Shown in pieces: positions 8,400-18,012 of a DNA stretch of 64,000 nucleotides. The position numbers and the translations under genes were made by a program. This DNA is from Flocculibacter collagenilyticus. GTDB lineage: Bacteria > Pseudomonadota > Gammaproteobacteria > Enterobacterales > Alteromonadaceae. Below the pieces are notes generated by a model. That model worked only from the letters and a program-made list of their open reading frames with translations, was not told where the DNA came from and did no database searches. The stretch spans positions 3,547,899 through 3,611,898 of the forward strand of contig NZ_CP059888.1 in NCBI RefSeq assembly GCF_016469335.1. Reading direction: 5' to 3'. Each line of letters begins with the position of its first letter. Positions within the stretch are counted from its first letter, which is position 1.

Positions 8400-10079
8400 T
8401 TATAACTCTCTATCAAATAACGCTTTGATAAAGTCGTTACTCTTAAATTCGCGTAAATCATCAATGCCTTCGCCTACTCCTATGTAGCGAATTGGAATAT
8501 CGAATTTATCTGCAACGGCAAAAATAACCCCACCTTTAGCAGTGCCGTCCAGCTTAGTCAGGGTGATCCCTGTAAGTCCAACGGCATCATTAAACAATTG
8601 AGTTTGGCTGATAGCGTTTTGACCTGTTGCTGCGTCAATCGTTAGCATTATTTCATGTGGTGCGTTTGGATCTAACTTCTTCATCACACGCACAATTTTA
8701 CTTAGCTCATCCATCAAATGTGCTTTGTTTTGTAATCGTCCTGCGGTATCTGCAATAAGTACGTCCACTTTTCTTGCTTTGGCAGCTTCAAATGCGTCGT
8801 AAATAACTGAGGCGCTATCAGCACCGGTATGTTGTGCAATCACAGGGATATCGTTACGTTCTCCCCACACTTGCAACTGCTCTACCGCTGCGGCACGGAA
8901 TGTGTCACCCGCCGCCAACATCACCGAGTGACCTTGTGCTTGGTATTGTTTCGCTAATTTACCAATCGTGGTGGTTTTACCAACGCCATTTACTCCAACC
9001 ATTAAAATAACAAATGGACCGTTATCGTTTTTAATCACCAGCGGCTTGTCTACTTGCTCTAACATATCAGCAAGCTCTTGCTGTAATAAGCCATACAGCG
9101 CATCGCCATCTTTTAGCTGTTTTCTGTCGGCATGATCGGTTAAGTTATCAATAATTTTAGTGGTGGTTTCAATGCCTACGTCAGCAACCAACAACTGTGT
9201 TTCTAATTCTTCAAATAGCTCGTCATCAATTTTTTTACCACTGAATAACGACGCAAACCCACTACCAATATTTTGCTTGGTTTTCAGTAAGCCTTGCTTT
9301 AAACGGCTGAAGAAGCCTTGTTTCTCTGCAGGTTTTTCTTTTTCTATGGGTTTGGCTGGCTCAACAGGTTCAACAGGTTCAACAACAGGTTCAGGTTTAA
9401 TTTCTGTAGGCGTTTGCACCGTTTCAGAAATGGCCTCGCCTGCTTTGGCCTCAGGTAGAGCTTTTTCAGCAGTGTTTTCTGCTGGCTGTACTGCCTCTTC
9501 CGACGTTGCAATTACTTCTGGCGCTATTTCCGATGCTACTTCTGGTGCTACTTCTTGTTCTACTTCAGCGACAGGCTCAGGTTTCGGAGCATCGATAATA
9601 GGTGCAGGCGTAGTTTCTATCTCAGGAGTCGGCACCTGCTTTTGTTCAATAACCTTATCCATTTGGTCCGCTTGCAACATGTCAGCAGTATTGAAAGCCA
9701 GTGCATCTTCTTCACCCGATAAGGTATGATCTTGTGTATCAGTATCATTCAATGCTTCGATGTGAGCCTCAGCTGAAACCTCTGCTTCACTAACTAACGT
9801 GCTTTTTTCAATTGTTACTTCTGCATCGCGTTTAGCAGGGTCACTACTCACTAAGTCACGTTCGTCTGTTGGCTCAACCGCTTCATTTGCTTTTGCATCT
9901 AAATCTGAGGCCGGTACGTCCTCAATAACTTGTGGTTGTACCGCAGGAGCTTCTACTTGCTTTTCTGGCTGGTTATCTACAGGAGCTTGTTGCGCTTCTG
10001 TGGTGACTTGCTCTTTCTTATCTTCTTTGTTTTTCTTATTAAAACCGAACCATGAAAATAACTTGTTTTTCTTTGACAT
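8400..10079 (-). CDS. ftsY: Signal recognition particle receptor FtsY
   Basis: SRP receptor GTPase that docks ribosome-SRP complexes to the SecYEG translocon. The 559 aa protein has a long acidic N-terminal A domain of about 260 residues rich in Glu, Ala, Pro and Val, with a short VEP tandem repeat. The NG domain follows from about 262 (FFSRLKQGLLKTKQNIGSG). The GTPase motifs are intact: GVNGVGKTTT, DTFRAAAVEQL, DTAGR and TKLDGTAKGG. It is the first gene of ftsYEX and is divergent from rsmD, the usual gammaproteobacterial arrangement. The linker length is variable between species and not remarkable. Confidence 0.97.
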   Translation of the reverse strand: MSKKNKLFSWFGFNKKNKEDKKEQVTTEAQQAPVDNQPEKQVEAPAVQPQVIEDVPASDLDAKANEAVEPTDERDLVSSDPAKRDAEVTIEKSTLVSEAEVSAEAHIEALNDTDTQDHTLSGEEDALAFNTADMLQADQMDKVIEQKQVPTPEIETTPAPIIDAPKPEPVAEVEQEVAPEVASEIAPEVIATSEEAVQPAENTAEKALPEAKAGEAISETVQTPTEIKPEPVVEPVEPVEPAKPIEKEKPAEKQGFFSRLKQGLLKTKQNIGSGFASLFSGKKIDDELFEELETQLLVADVGIETTTKIIDNLTDHADRKQLKDGDALYGLLQQELADMLEQVDKPLVIKNDNGPFVILMVGVNGVGKTTTIGKLAKQYQAQGHSVMLAAGDTFRAAAVEQLQVWGERNDIPVIAQHTGADSASVIYDAFEAAKARKVDVLIADTAGRLQNKAHLMDELSKIVRVMKKLDPNAPHEIMLTIDAATGQNAISQTQLFNDAVGLTGITLTKLDGTAKGGVIFAVADKFDIPIRYIGVGEGIDDLREFKSNDFIKALFDREL

Positions 10080-10262
10080 CGAATATTAAACCGTAAAGTA
10101 AGCCTTAGTGGCACATCCATAAAGGCGAGAAATAGAAATTTATCTTTTAAAATGGCGCTATGGTATCATTTTCCCGATTAGCATAAAAACCCTGATTGCA
10201 GAAAGATTAATCTATATTTTATTACCAACCATAAACTAACGAAGAAGCTTTAAGTCAATACC

Positions 10263-10880
10263 ATGCAACGTAGCAAGTCATCTCAGCGCGCCAACACTAA
10301 AGCCCATAAATCAGCGGGAAAATCGGGCAGTATTCGAATTATTAGCGGCAAATTTAAAGGCCGTCGCCTGCCAGTAAAAGATGCCGAAGGGCTTCGTCCA
10401 ACCACAGATCGCGTTAAAGAAACGGTATTTAATTGGCTCATGCCATATTGTGCGAATGCAGTTGTATTAGATTGTTTTGCTGGTTCAGGTGGGTTGGCAT
10501 TTGAAGCCCTTTCCCGCCATGCAGAGAGTGCGACTATTATAGAAATGAACAAGCAAGCGGCAGAACAAATAAAACAGAATCTACAACTGTTAGATATTAC
10601 CAATGCAACGCTAACACAGGGTGATGCCTTAAAGGTCTTGGCAAGTGATGGACACCCTCATAATTTAGTCTTTATTGACCCACCTTTTCGCAAAAACCTA
10701 GCCACACCAGTGTGCGACTTGCTTGAAAAAAACGACTGGTTAGCGGACGATGCGGTTATTTATTTAGAAATGGAAAGTGAGTTAGGCGAGCCTGTTGTGC
10801 CTGATTCGTGGCAGCTGCTAAAGGAAAAAATTGCGGGGCAAGTTGCCTACCGTTTGTATGAACGTTGCGTAAAGCGCTAA
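10263..10880 (+). CDS. rsmD: 16S rRNA (guanine966-N2)-methyltransferase RsmD
   Basis: Class I SAM methyltransferase that modifies G966 of 16S rRNA, 205 aa. The N-terminus IRIISGKFKGRRLPV and LRPTTDRVKETVFNWL are diagnostic of RsmD. The SAM-binding motif is LDCFAGSGGLAFEALSR, and the catalytic motif reads DPPF (N/D-P-P-Y/F class). A basic, low-complexity N-terminal extension of about 22 residues precedes the conserved part. It is divergently transcribed from ftsY with a 183-base shared promoter region, as in many gammaproteobacteria. Confidence 0.95.
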   Translation: MQRSKSSQRANTKAHKSAGKSGSIRIISGKFKGRRLPVKDAEGLRPTTDRVKETVFNWLMPYCANAVVLDCFAGSGGLAFEALSRHAESATIIEMNKQAAEQIKQNLQLLDITNATLTQGDALKVLASDGHPHNLVFIDPPFRKNLATPVCDLLEKNDWLADDAVIYLEMESELGEPVVPDSWQLLKEKIAGQVAYRLYERCVKR

Positions 10881-10882
10881 GT

Positions 10883-11317
10883 TTAGCGCCATTGCATGTC
10901 ATACAAATTAGATTTCCCCTTATTACAGGGCTCGCATAAAATTTGTAAGTTATTAATGTCTAATGCTAAATCTGGATACAGCGAGCGGGGCTTAATATGA
11001 TCAACCTGCAACTTAGCGTCATTAGCATCTGCGCCACATAACACGCATTTTGCTCCATACCTCACTAACGCTTCAACACGTAGTTTTTGCCAAGCAAGGC
11101 TGCTATAAAAATTATCTACCTGTGGTGCATCAGTCAGCAACTGCTCACTGTCTGTAAATAACTCTGGCGTAGTATTAGGAGCAAACAACAGTGCTGATTT
11201 ATTTGGCTCGCTTTGATGTTTAGCTAACCAGTGACGAATACCCCGCAACGCACCTGACTCTGTTTTATATTGCTTGCGTGTTGTTTTATTGGATAACGAA
11301 AAAGACACTGAATACAT
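10883..11317 (-). CDS. HNH endonuclease family protein
   Basis: Small protein of about 144 aa with a C-terminal HNH nuclease fold. It has CVLCG, LQVDHIKPRS, DINNLQILCEPCNKGKSN: two zinc-knuckle CxxC pairs flanking the DH and N catalytic core. The N-terminal 70 residues show no recognisable domain. I prefer ATG 11317 (a GAG lies six bases upstream), 13 bases after the stop of the upstream yjaG-like gene; a start at 11350 would overlap that gene. It converges on rsmD with a 2-base gap. Stand-alone HNH proteins of this type occur in many chromosomes; the DNA substrate is unknown. Confidence 0.82.
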   Translation of the reverse strand: MYSVSFSLSNKTTRKQYKTESGALRGIRHWLAKHQSEPNKSALLFAPNTTPELFTDSEQLLTDAPQVDNFYSSLAWQKLRVEALVRYGAKCVLCGADANDAKLQVDHIKPRSLYPDLALDINNLQILCEPCNKGKSNLYDMQWR

Positions 11318-11330
11318 ATCAAACTCGGTA

Positions 11331-11927
11331 TTACGCGATTTCAATACCAATATTCGTCATGCCATCTTCTTTAGCAAGCGCTTTTAGTTGCTTTGCTGTC
11401 TCATTTGACGGCTTTAACGGCTCCACTTTATCAATAGTGTCTTTCAAAAACGCAATCTCACGTTGCATAAGTGGATGCTCACGCACATCATGATTATCGA
11501 ATTCTTGTTCGCTTACATCAAAACTGTACTCAATGTATTTACTTACGCTCGCTTGCGAAATTTTGGTTACATTCAGTAACTCTTCAGCATCTTTATTTAA
11601 TAATGCAGTCAGTAAGCTAATCATCGCAGTTAATGTGTCAATGGCAGGATAAACGCCAAACATATCGAACTGTTCAACCTCAGGAATATTAGGTTCAACT
11701 TTTTCAATTAACTTTTCAATATTCACTTTAGTACCAGCAATGCACAAACGCTGCCAAATTAAATCTAATGCATTGGCAACTACATCATAATCACCAAACT
11801 CGGTCACTTCCGAAAACAATTGATAATTAGGCAGCATACGCTCTAACAAAGTAGCTGCAATCAGCGCTTGTTGTTCAAAACTGAGTAAACGAATACGTTG
11901 AAAATTATTAGCCTTAGGCTTGGACAT
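11331..11927 (-). CDS. YjaG family protein (DUF416)
   Basis: Cytoplasmic protein of about 198 aa matching the YjaG/DUF416 family: an N-terminal FQRIRLLSFEQQALIAATLLERMLPNYQLF and the segment ANALDLIWQRL are characteristic. The biochemical role of the family is unknown. I choose ATG 11927, preceded by AGG at six bases; an upstream start at 11981 would add residues that look like translated leader. It precedes the HNH gene by only 13 bases, so the two are probably cotranscribed. Confidence 0.82.
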   Translation of the reverse strand: MSKPKANNFQRIRLLSFEQQALIAATLLERMLPNYQLFSEVTEFGDYDVVANALDLIWQRLCIAGTKVNIEKLIEKVEPNIPEVEQFDMFGVYPAIDTLTAMISLLTALLNKDAEELLNVTKISQASVSKYIEYSFDVSEQEFDNHDVREHPLMQREIAFLKDTIDKVEPLKPSNETAKQLKALAKEDGMTNIGIEIA

Positions 11928-12102
11928 GTTTAACCTGTGATGTAGCGCAATTAATAAGGTAATTGATAAGTAAGCAAACACTTACTTATTTTACTGTAAC
12001 TGCAAATTAATAAACTGCCAAGATTCTACCATTGCGCTTTGAAATTAAAAGCCTTATTAGTGAACTGGTTCGATATTGTGATACGAGCAACATTGTTGAG
12101 CA

Positions 12103-12139
12103 CACTAAACGTAACGTTAAATCAACGCTGCGTTTAGTG
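12103..12139. repeat. Inverted repeat downstream of the DUF2235-PilZ gene
   Basis: CACTAAACG and CGTTTAGTG form a 9-bp perfect stem with a 19-base loop, 26 bases past the stop of the DUF2235-PilZ gene. There is no clear T-run on either strand, so intrinsic termination is uncertain. Confidence 0.6.
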
Positions 12140-12164
12140 CAGTGAGCCCATAAACAGGCCCAAA

Positions 12165-13433
12165 CTACGCCGCAAATTGTACGCCGTATTGCCCACCTTT
12201 TGCCCACACACACGTGGCAACAGTGCGGGCGAATTCAGGAGATGCCAAGGTGACTTTGTCGTTTTTTTTCAGCTTGGTATCACATTCAATGCGTGCACCA
12301 CCCAGTACGGAAAAGTCGAGTATATTGCAGTCAGTGTGTTTTTTATTTCTCTGTAAATCTCCGGTCAAATTGTCTATCACTTTCCGCTCAAAGTTGCGAC
12401 GCTCATGCGCTTGGCTTTCAGGCACTTTGCGCTCTAGATTTTCTGGTCGATAGTCATCTAATGACTTCATTCTTAATTTTACACTTTGATGCACAGTCAC
12501 ATTGATTGCGGGATTATTAATGTCGCCTTCAATATTGCGTACACCGTTTTTATTTTGAAAACGTTCTAACCATTGATGAGTGAGGGAGTGGGAATCATGT
12601 AATTGTCCAACCGCTGACGGCGCGCAGAATTCAGTGTTATTGATGTAATCTTCATCAACCGAGAGTCCGATTTTTTGCGCTTTTTCTATCATCCACATTA
12701 ATGTAATGTCTGACAAACCGTGCTCTTCATACCCACCACCAATGTCTGAATGCACGCCTGCAAACCAGGTTTGCTCTACGATTTGACTGGGCGATATTTG
12801 CCCCGTCCAGAGTGCAGGTTTGAATGCATGGCGTTTTTCATCCAGCGCTAATGCGTGGTAGGCGTTGCGCACAATACTGCTAAGTTGGGTGTTAAAAAAA
12901 CCAACCCAACGGTTTGACAGTGTTTTCAACAAGGGGGTAGGCGCGCCTAACGCACCAACTGTATCCCATACACCTAATAAAGTAATATCAGGTTTTAAAT
13001 TATTAACATAACGATTATAAGCGCGTTGATGAGGTGGCGTTCGATAATATTCATACGCTTGGCGAAGCTCAGTAAGCTGTGATTTTTTAAGCAGTCCAAC
13101 CGTATCAATCATGCCTGCCAGAGCGCGAACAGTGTACGCACCACGGCTGAAACCAAACAAAAAAATGTCATCACCTTGTTGGTAGTTATGAACAATAAAT
13201 CGATACCCGTCTAGCATGTTTTTCGCTAAACCAAGACCAAATACACCGCCCGCAACCTTATCCGTATAGTTGTGCGTGCCAATACCTTGATCATAAAACA
13301 CAACCTGATGGCGACCTTCTTCATCCACCGCTTTAATACTTCGCACCAGCTTGATTACGTTAGTAGGATTACTATCTGGTTCGTTCCACGTACCATCACA
13401 ACACACAATAATGCGCTTTTGCTGGACTTTCAT
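12165..13433 (-). CDS. DUF2235 alpha/beta-hydrolase fused to a C-terminal PilZ domain
   Basis: Protein of about 422 aa. Residues 1-300 are a DUF2235 (Tle1-like phospholipase class) hydrolase: RIIVCCDGTWNEP at the N-terminus, the nucleophile elbow GFSRGA in FLFGFSRGAYTVRALAG, LLGVWDTVGALG, and WFAGVHSDIGGGY with the likely catalytic Asp/His. The last 80 residues look like a PilZ domain: RNFER gives the RxxxR motif, LDFSVLGG gives DxSxxG, and the chain ends in a VATCVWAKGGQYGVQF beta motif. PilZ domains bind cyclic di-GMP; both binding motifs are intact. I prefer ATG 13433 (AAGGGG upstream) over 13499. There is no signal peptide. It looks monocistronic. That c-di-GMP controls the hydrolase is inference. 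Confidence 0.85.
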   Translation of the reverse strand: MKVQQKRIIVCCDGTWNEPDSNPTNVIKLVRSIKAVDEEGRHQVVFYDQGIGTHNYTDKVAGGVFGLGLAKNMLDGYRFIVHNYQQGDDIFLFGFSRGAYTVRALAGMIDTVGLLKKSQLTELRQAYEYYRTPPHQRAYNRYVNNLKPDITLLGVWDTVGALGAPTPLLKTLSNRWVGFFNTQLSSIVRNAYHALALDEKRHAFKPALWTGQISPSQIVEQTWFAGVHSDIGGGYEEHGLSDITLMWMIEKAQKIGLSVDEDYINNTEFCAPSAVGQLHDSHSLTHQWLERFQNKNGVRNIEGDINNPAINVTVHQSVKLRMKSLDDYRPENLERKVPESQAHERRNFERKVIDNLTGDLQRNKKHTDCNILDFSVLGGARIECDTKLKKNDKVTLASPEFARTVATCVWAKGGQYGVQFAA

Positions 13434-13617
13434 GTTATGCCCCCTTGCGGAAGTTTGTAATGGATTACTCCACTTGCAATCCATTACGACGTAGGACATC
13501 AGCTAGTTAATAATTATAGTCCAGCTCATGAAAATCGCTCATTTGCGGTATGTTACTCACCTCTTTGCATTAATGTATTAACTTATAACGTATTTATTTA
13601 GGTACAAAATATTTAAT

Positions 13618-16600
13618 CTACTTGGCTTTGCACAACTGCTGACGGCTTACATACAACAGAAACCACATCAATAACCAGTACCCAATACTTCCTCCGCTGC
13701 TCCCTCCTCCGCTTTGTCCTGACGACACTGTGTTTGTTACCGTAACATTAAGCGTGACCGTATTGCTGTCGCTTGTACCATCATTGGCTGTTACTGAAAA
13801 TTGAAGCGTAGTATTGGTGGTAACCTGAGGGGCAATAAAAGTAGCAGTGTTTCCATCGGTTGCCAATGAAACCGCTGGCCCTGATGTTTGCTGCCAATTA
13901 AAACTTAAGGTATCGCCATCGTCGTCACTGGCACTAATAGTGAGCGTAATACTTCCTCCTTCTGCCACTGTCACCGCTGAGCCTGCTGTAAGCACAGGTG
14001 CATTATTTAAATTTTCTACCGTAATTGATACATCAGTTGGGTTTGACTGACGACCTTGCTGATCTGATACCTGATAGCGCAGTGTATCAATACCTGAAAA
14101 ACCGGCATTTGGCGTGTACTTGATCACACCTGCAGAGGTGATTTCAGCCTGACCATACTGTGGCAATTGCGTTAAGCTTAAACTTGATGCATCTAATCCG
14201 CCGTCTGCCGCCAGTACAATTAACTGCGATGCTTCTTGCACTAACGTACCCAATGTCGCGGTCGCATTCACCGTAACTTGAGCAGTTGCATCGTCATTGC
14301 TTAACACATTAATAGACCCTGATGCATTTTCTTCAACTATCAACATATCGGCTTTTGTGTAATTATTGGTGCTATTTGATTGCAGCTGATAGCTCAATGT
14401 CACCTTCCCACCAGCCAACTTTTTCAGCTCAAGCGAAAAGCCAGATTGCGCTAATGCTGCACCAGTTAAAATTGGCGTACTACCAGATGGCGCAGAGGGC
14501 GTAGCAGGGTAATTGGTATTGTGATAGTAATTCACCCCTACTGTACCGTCGCTATTTTCGGCTCCCACTGTTGCTACATTGGGCATTTGTGGCAGTGCTA
14601 AATAATTGAACCAAATATTGTCAGTATTTTCTTCAACAATAACCTGAAAACTGTATTCATCTGTTTCACTATTGTCTTCGCTGTATAACCTAACTTTATC
14701 CCACTCTACAACTAAATATTGTTTGCCATCGCTTTGCAGAATGTGCTGCCTGATCACACCGCCACCAGAGTCTGTAACACCTGCCTCATCTAAATCAAAA
14801 TCCGCCCATAATGGCGCAATAACATTATTGGGAGCATTAAAACTGGGTAATAACTGATTGGTCGATGCATTTTCTAAGTCTTGATTCCCCCCCGGAATAA
14901 CCAAACCATTATCAGACACCACCAGTTGTGAGTAACTTTGTCCGTTATAACTAAAGTTAAAATCAATGCTAAATGAAAAGTCATCACAGCCATTTGCACA
15001 TGCCACGGGGCCGGCCCCAAATCCACTTAGTGGGATATTGCCCCACGGTGTTGCATCTGGCTCTACCGTTAGCGATTCCGCATCTAACAGCCCCTGCCAC
15101 TGTAGTTTATTCGATGTTTGACTTTGCGAAGTAGTGCTACCCCTTTCAACATTGACTTGCAGTGTATTATTAACAAACTCAGCCTCAGTAGGCGTAGCAA
15201 CCTCAAAGGTAATATTTCCTTTATAACCGGCATTTTGTAGCTCTGCGGTTATTGGCACGTTCTCACCAATTAACGGCTGAGGGTCAGTAGTGAAAGTATT
15301 CACAACGGCATTATTATTTGATTCGGTTGCAAAAACCACAATCGGGATATGACGTTGTAAACCTGTTGTACTGGTGAACTGCACTCGTCCGAAATACCAT
15401 TTTGCTTCAGTTGCGGTAGACGTATCAATCCTGGTGGTAAATGACAGCGTTTGGTTACTAGATAGCGTGATATCAGCTGGCGACACGGTACCATTTACCT
15501 CATCGTCATCCATGATCACCACCGCAGACCATTGCATAACAACATTGTTGTGATTAGTCACCGAGTTAACCACACTACACGCACTGATACAGGCGCTGTT
15601 CGCATACGATGCTTTATTAAAGGTGGTGTTGGTTTGGCTGGCTTTACCTAAGTTCAACCGCCCTGCTCCGCGATCAAATAGCGAAGCAACCGTTTCGCTG
15701 TCTTCTGTCACTAAATTAATAAAGTCACTGGTCGACATTAACGCACTTTTGATTTGCTTAGCATTCCAATTAGGCTTGAGTTGCTTAAGCACTGCCGCCG
15801 CCCCTGCAACGTGCGGACTGGCCATGCTAGTGCCAGTTAATAGCGCATAATCTTGATTAAGCGCCGTGGGATCTTCAGGCGATATAGCCGATAAAATACT
15901 GCCCCCTGGCGCAACAATATCAGGCTTTAAAAATGATAGCTGGGTATTGGGTCCGCGCGAACTACTGGCGACTAAATTATCCGAATAAAACTCATCAATC
16001 ACACGAGTAGTAGAAGCGTTAATAAATGCAGTTTGTCCGGCGCTTTGTGACAACTGCTCCAGTATTTTTTCTCCGTTTTGCTGTGACACCATCACCGCAG
16101 GAAGCAAGGACTCATCCATTGTCATAGTAAATGGCGCTGACGCCACATTATTATAAATAATGATTGCATCAGCGCCTGCGGCTCTGGCATTTGCAGCTTT
16201 TTCTGTAAATAAACATACGCCACGCGACACCAATGCAATGGCATTATCAAACGCACCAGCGGGAAATGCATTACACCCTAACTCGTTATTACTATCGACT
16301 TGCTTAGCTGCAATCAATGGCAAATTAAGATTACTCGTTAATAAATTATTACTTCCTTCAACAGCTAAATAATCTACACCTGCAAGCGTTACCACATTAC
16401 TAAAAAAGCGGCCGTGAGTGGTATTACCCACCGTGATACCCGCCTCAATACAGCCTGGACACGAAATCGTACTTGTACCACTCCCTTCATTACCAGCAGC
16501 GCTAACTACCACTACGCCTGCCGCTTCAGCATCTTCAAATACAGTGCGATAAACACTGGTTGCCGGATTACCGCCAGCGCCACCACCCCATGAATTATTA

Positions 16601-17721
16601 ATGACATCCGCACCATCTTTTACAGCATGATCAAGCGCTTCTAACAACATCACATCGTCACCTGAAATATCAGTTGCATCGCCTGCTGATGCAAAAAGGG
16701 CTTTATACACTAATAAATAGGCGCCCGGGGCAACACCCGAAATATTAAGCGATTGATTAGCAAAAGGCGCTGTCACCTCATTCCCAACAGCAATCCCCGC
16801 TACATGTGTGCCATGTCCATCAAAGCCTAATGGTGAAAGGTGCTCATCTTCATAAATAGCAAAAGTAGGATTAGAGTAGCGCGCAATAATCAGCTTATTG
16901 TTACAAAAGGTGGCATCCACCGCTCTGCAATAGTCAGGATTATTGGTTATATGGCTATTGCCAGATAAATCTGGCGCGCTAAAACCACTACCGCTGAACA
17001 TTGGATGTGTGGGACGAATACCAGAATCAATAATAGCGACTTTAATATTTTTACCTGCATCAGCTCGTCCGCCCGCTAACGCCCAAGCCGTTGCAGAGTT
17101 AATCACATCATGCGAGCGGTCTAATTTCGGGTACACTTTATTATTTTTATAAACGCGCTTTATCCCCTTTATTTGCTGTATGTTCTCCGCTTGTTCCGCC
17201 GTTGCTTTAATAGCAATGCCGTTAAATACTGTATCGTAATAACGTTGTACCGCTACTTTTGAAAAGCGTGCCTGAATCCGTTTCATGACTGCATCGCGCT
17301 GCTTAGCTAAAGTAATATGGTGCAAGCTAATTTGTTGCTGCAATTGCCTTTGCGCATTCTTATCGCTCAACGTTAACTGCCTGCCTTGCTGGTGCAGCTT
17401 AGTTATCGCCTTCATTTGTTTGAAAGCCCTACTTTTGATTATCGGCGCGTCGGTTAACTGAATAATGTAGTATGCCTCCTGAGGCCACTGCGTATTGCTA
17501 ACCGCAGCATTTTTCACTTTGGCATAATTTTTGGTATTGTTTTTGGCATAGTTGATATGTGTGACTTCAGGTTGCATCACAGGACTAAGTTTAATCTGCT
17601 CATGTGTTTGGACTAACTGGCCAGTGTTGGCCTGAACAGCGGTTAGCCATGTTAAAACACTGACACAAATAAAGAGGAGTACGCAGGACGTTAGCAATTT
17701 CGATAACGTAGATGTAGACAT
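13618..17721 (-). CDS. Secreted subtilisin-like serine protease with PA, cadherin-like domains and a GlyGly-CTERM tail
   Basis: Exported S8 peptidase, 1367 aa. A signal peptide covers about 1-31, followed by an inhibitor-I9-like propeptide to about 200. The catalytic triad is intact: Asp in AIIDSGI (near 231), His in GHGTHVAG (near 303), Ser in GTSMASPHVAG (near 630). A PA domain is inserted between His and Ser. Beyond the protease are beta-rich modules: a segment of about 200 residues (SFNFSYNGQSYSQLVVSDNG) and Ig/cadherin-like repeats (PNAGFSGIDTLRYQVSDQQG; SASDDDGDTLSFNW). The C-terminus is Ser/Gly-rich with GGSSGGSIG, one hydrophobic helix and a short basic end: a GlyGly-CTERM sorting signal, the substrate type of rhombosortase. 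Probably degrades extracellular protein. Confidence 0.92.
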   Translation of the reverse strand: MSTSTLSKLLTSCVLLFICVSVLTWLTAVQANTGQLVQTHEQIKLSPVMQPEVTHINYAKNNTKNYAKVKNAAVSNTQWPQEAYYIIQLTDAPIIKSRAFKQMKAITKLHQQGRQLTLSDKNAQRQLQQQISLHHITLAKQRDAVMKRIQARFSKVAVQRYYDTVFNGIAIKATAEQAENIQQIKGIKRVYKNNKVYPKLDRSHDVINSATAWALAGGRADAGKNIKVAIIDSGIRPTHPMFSGSGFSAPDLSGNSHITNNPDYCRAVDATFCNNKLIIARYSNPTFAIYEDEHLSPLGFDGHGTHVAGIAVGNEVTAPFANQSLNISGVAPGAYLLVYKALFASAGDATDISGDDVMLLEALDHAVKDGADVINNSWGGGAGGNPATSVYRTVFEDAEAAGVVVVSAAGNEGSGTSTISCPGCIEAGITVGNTTHGRFFSNVVTLAGVDYLAVEGSNNLLTSNLNLPLIAAKQVDSNNELGCNAFPAGAFDNAIALVSRGVCLFTEKAANARAAGADAIIIYNNVASAPFTMTMDESLLPAVMVSQQNGEKILEQLSQSAGQTAFINASTTRVIDEFYSDNLVASSSRGPNTQLSFLKPDIVAPGGSILSAISPEDPTALNQDYALLTGTSMASPHVAGAAAVLKQLKPNWNAKQIKSALMSTSDFINLVTEDSETVASLFDRGAGRLNLGKASQTNTTFNKASYANSACISACSVVNSVTNHNNVVMQWSAVVIMDDDEVNGTVSPADITLSSNQTLSFTTRIDTSTATEAKWYFGRVQFTSTTGLQRHIPIVVFATESNNNAVVNTFTTDPQPLIGENVPITAELQNAGYKGNITFEVATPTEAEFVNNTLQVNVERGSTTSQSQTSNKLQWQGLLDAESLTVEPDATPWGNIPLSGFGAGPVACANGCDDFSFSIDFNFSYNGQSYSQLVVSDNGLVIPGGNQDLENASTNQLLPSFNAPNNVIAPLWADFDLDEAGVTDSGGGVIRQHILQSDGKQYLVVEWDKVRLYSEDNSETDEYSFQVIVEENTDNIWFNYLALPQMPNVATVGAENSDGTVGVNYYHNTNYPATPSAPSGSTPILTGAALAQSGFSLELKKLAGGKVTLSYQLQSNSTNNYTKADMLIVEENASGSINVLSNDDATAQVTVNATATLGTLVQEASQLIVLAADGGLDASSLSLTQLPQYGQAEITSAGVIKYTPNAGFSGIDTLRYQVSDQQGRQSNPTDVSITVENLNNAPVLTAGSAVTVAEGGSITLTISASDDDGDTLSFNWQQTSGPAVSLATDGNTATFIAPQVTTNTTLQFSVTANDGTSDSNTVTLNVTVTNTVSSGQSGGGSSGGSIGYWLLMWFLLYVSRQQLCKAK

Positions 17722-17790
17722 AATCTAATACCTTCTTGAAGACTGACTAGTGAAGAAGTGACGCTAACTTTTACTACGTAAAAATAGACG

Positions 17791-17804
17791 CACTTGTACA
17801 AGTG
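17791..17804. promoter_or_regulatory. 14-bp perfect palindrome upstream of pckA
   Basis: CACTTGTACAAGTG is a perfect palindrome in the 291-base region between the divergent subtilase and pckA genes. It lies about 70 bases upstream of the protease start and 209 upstream of pckA. It could be an operator for a dimeric regulator; I cannot assign the regulator. Confidence 0.45.
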
Positions 17805-18012
17805 TAGACGGCAAAAAAATAAAATCCCGACGCTGGCGTTTTACAATATGAATGTTCACGCTAAAAATGTTAAAAATATTTGCAATTCTGGTATCTTCAA
17901 TGTGCTTTTTGGGTTTTTACCAATCACTTTTTGTAGTAGACTTTGTATCCTTTCAAGACATCGAACAAAAAACTAATTAACAACCTATTAATTACCAAAA
18001 CGGAGTCCCTAC

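Noticed and set aside
9160-9729. A 189-codon open frame on the plus strand across the FtsY acidic domain
   Set aside because: Antisense of the repetitive Glu/Pro/Val-rich linker; low-complexity Ser/Gly translation and no ribosome site.
10883-11350. HNH gene as part of a restriction-modification or phage system
   Set aside because: No methyltransferase or phage gene is adjacent; it lies in a core neighbourhood beside yjaG and rsmD.
17794-17976. A 60-codon open frame upstream of pckA
   Set aside because: Lies in the divergent promoter region across the palindrome, with unremarkable composition and no start signal.
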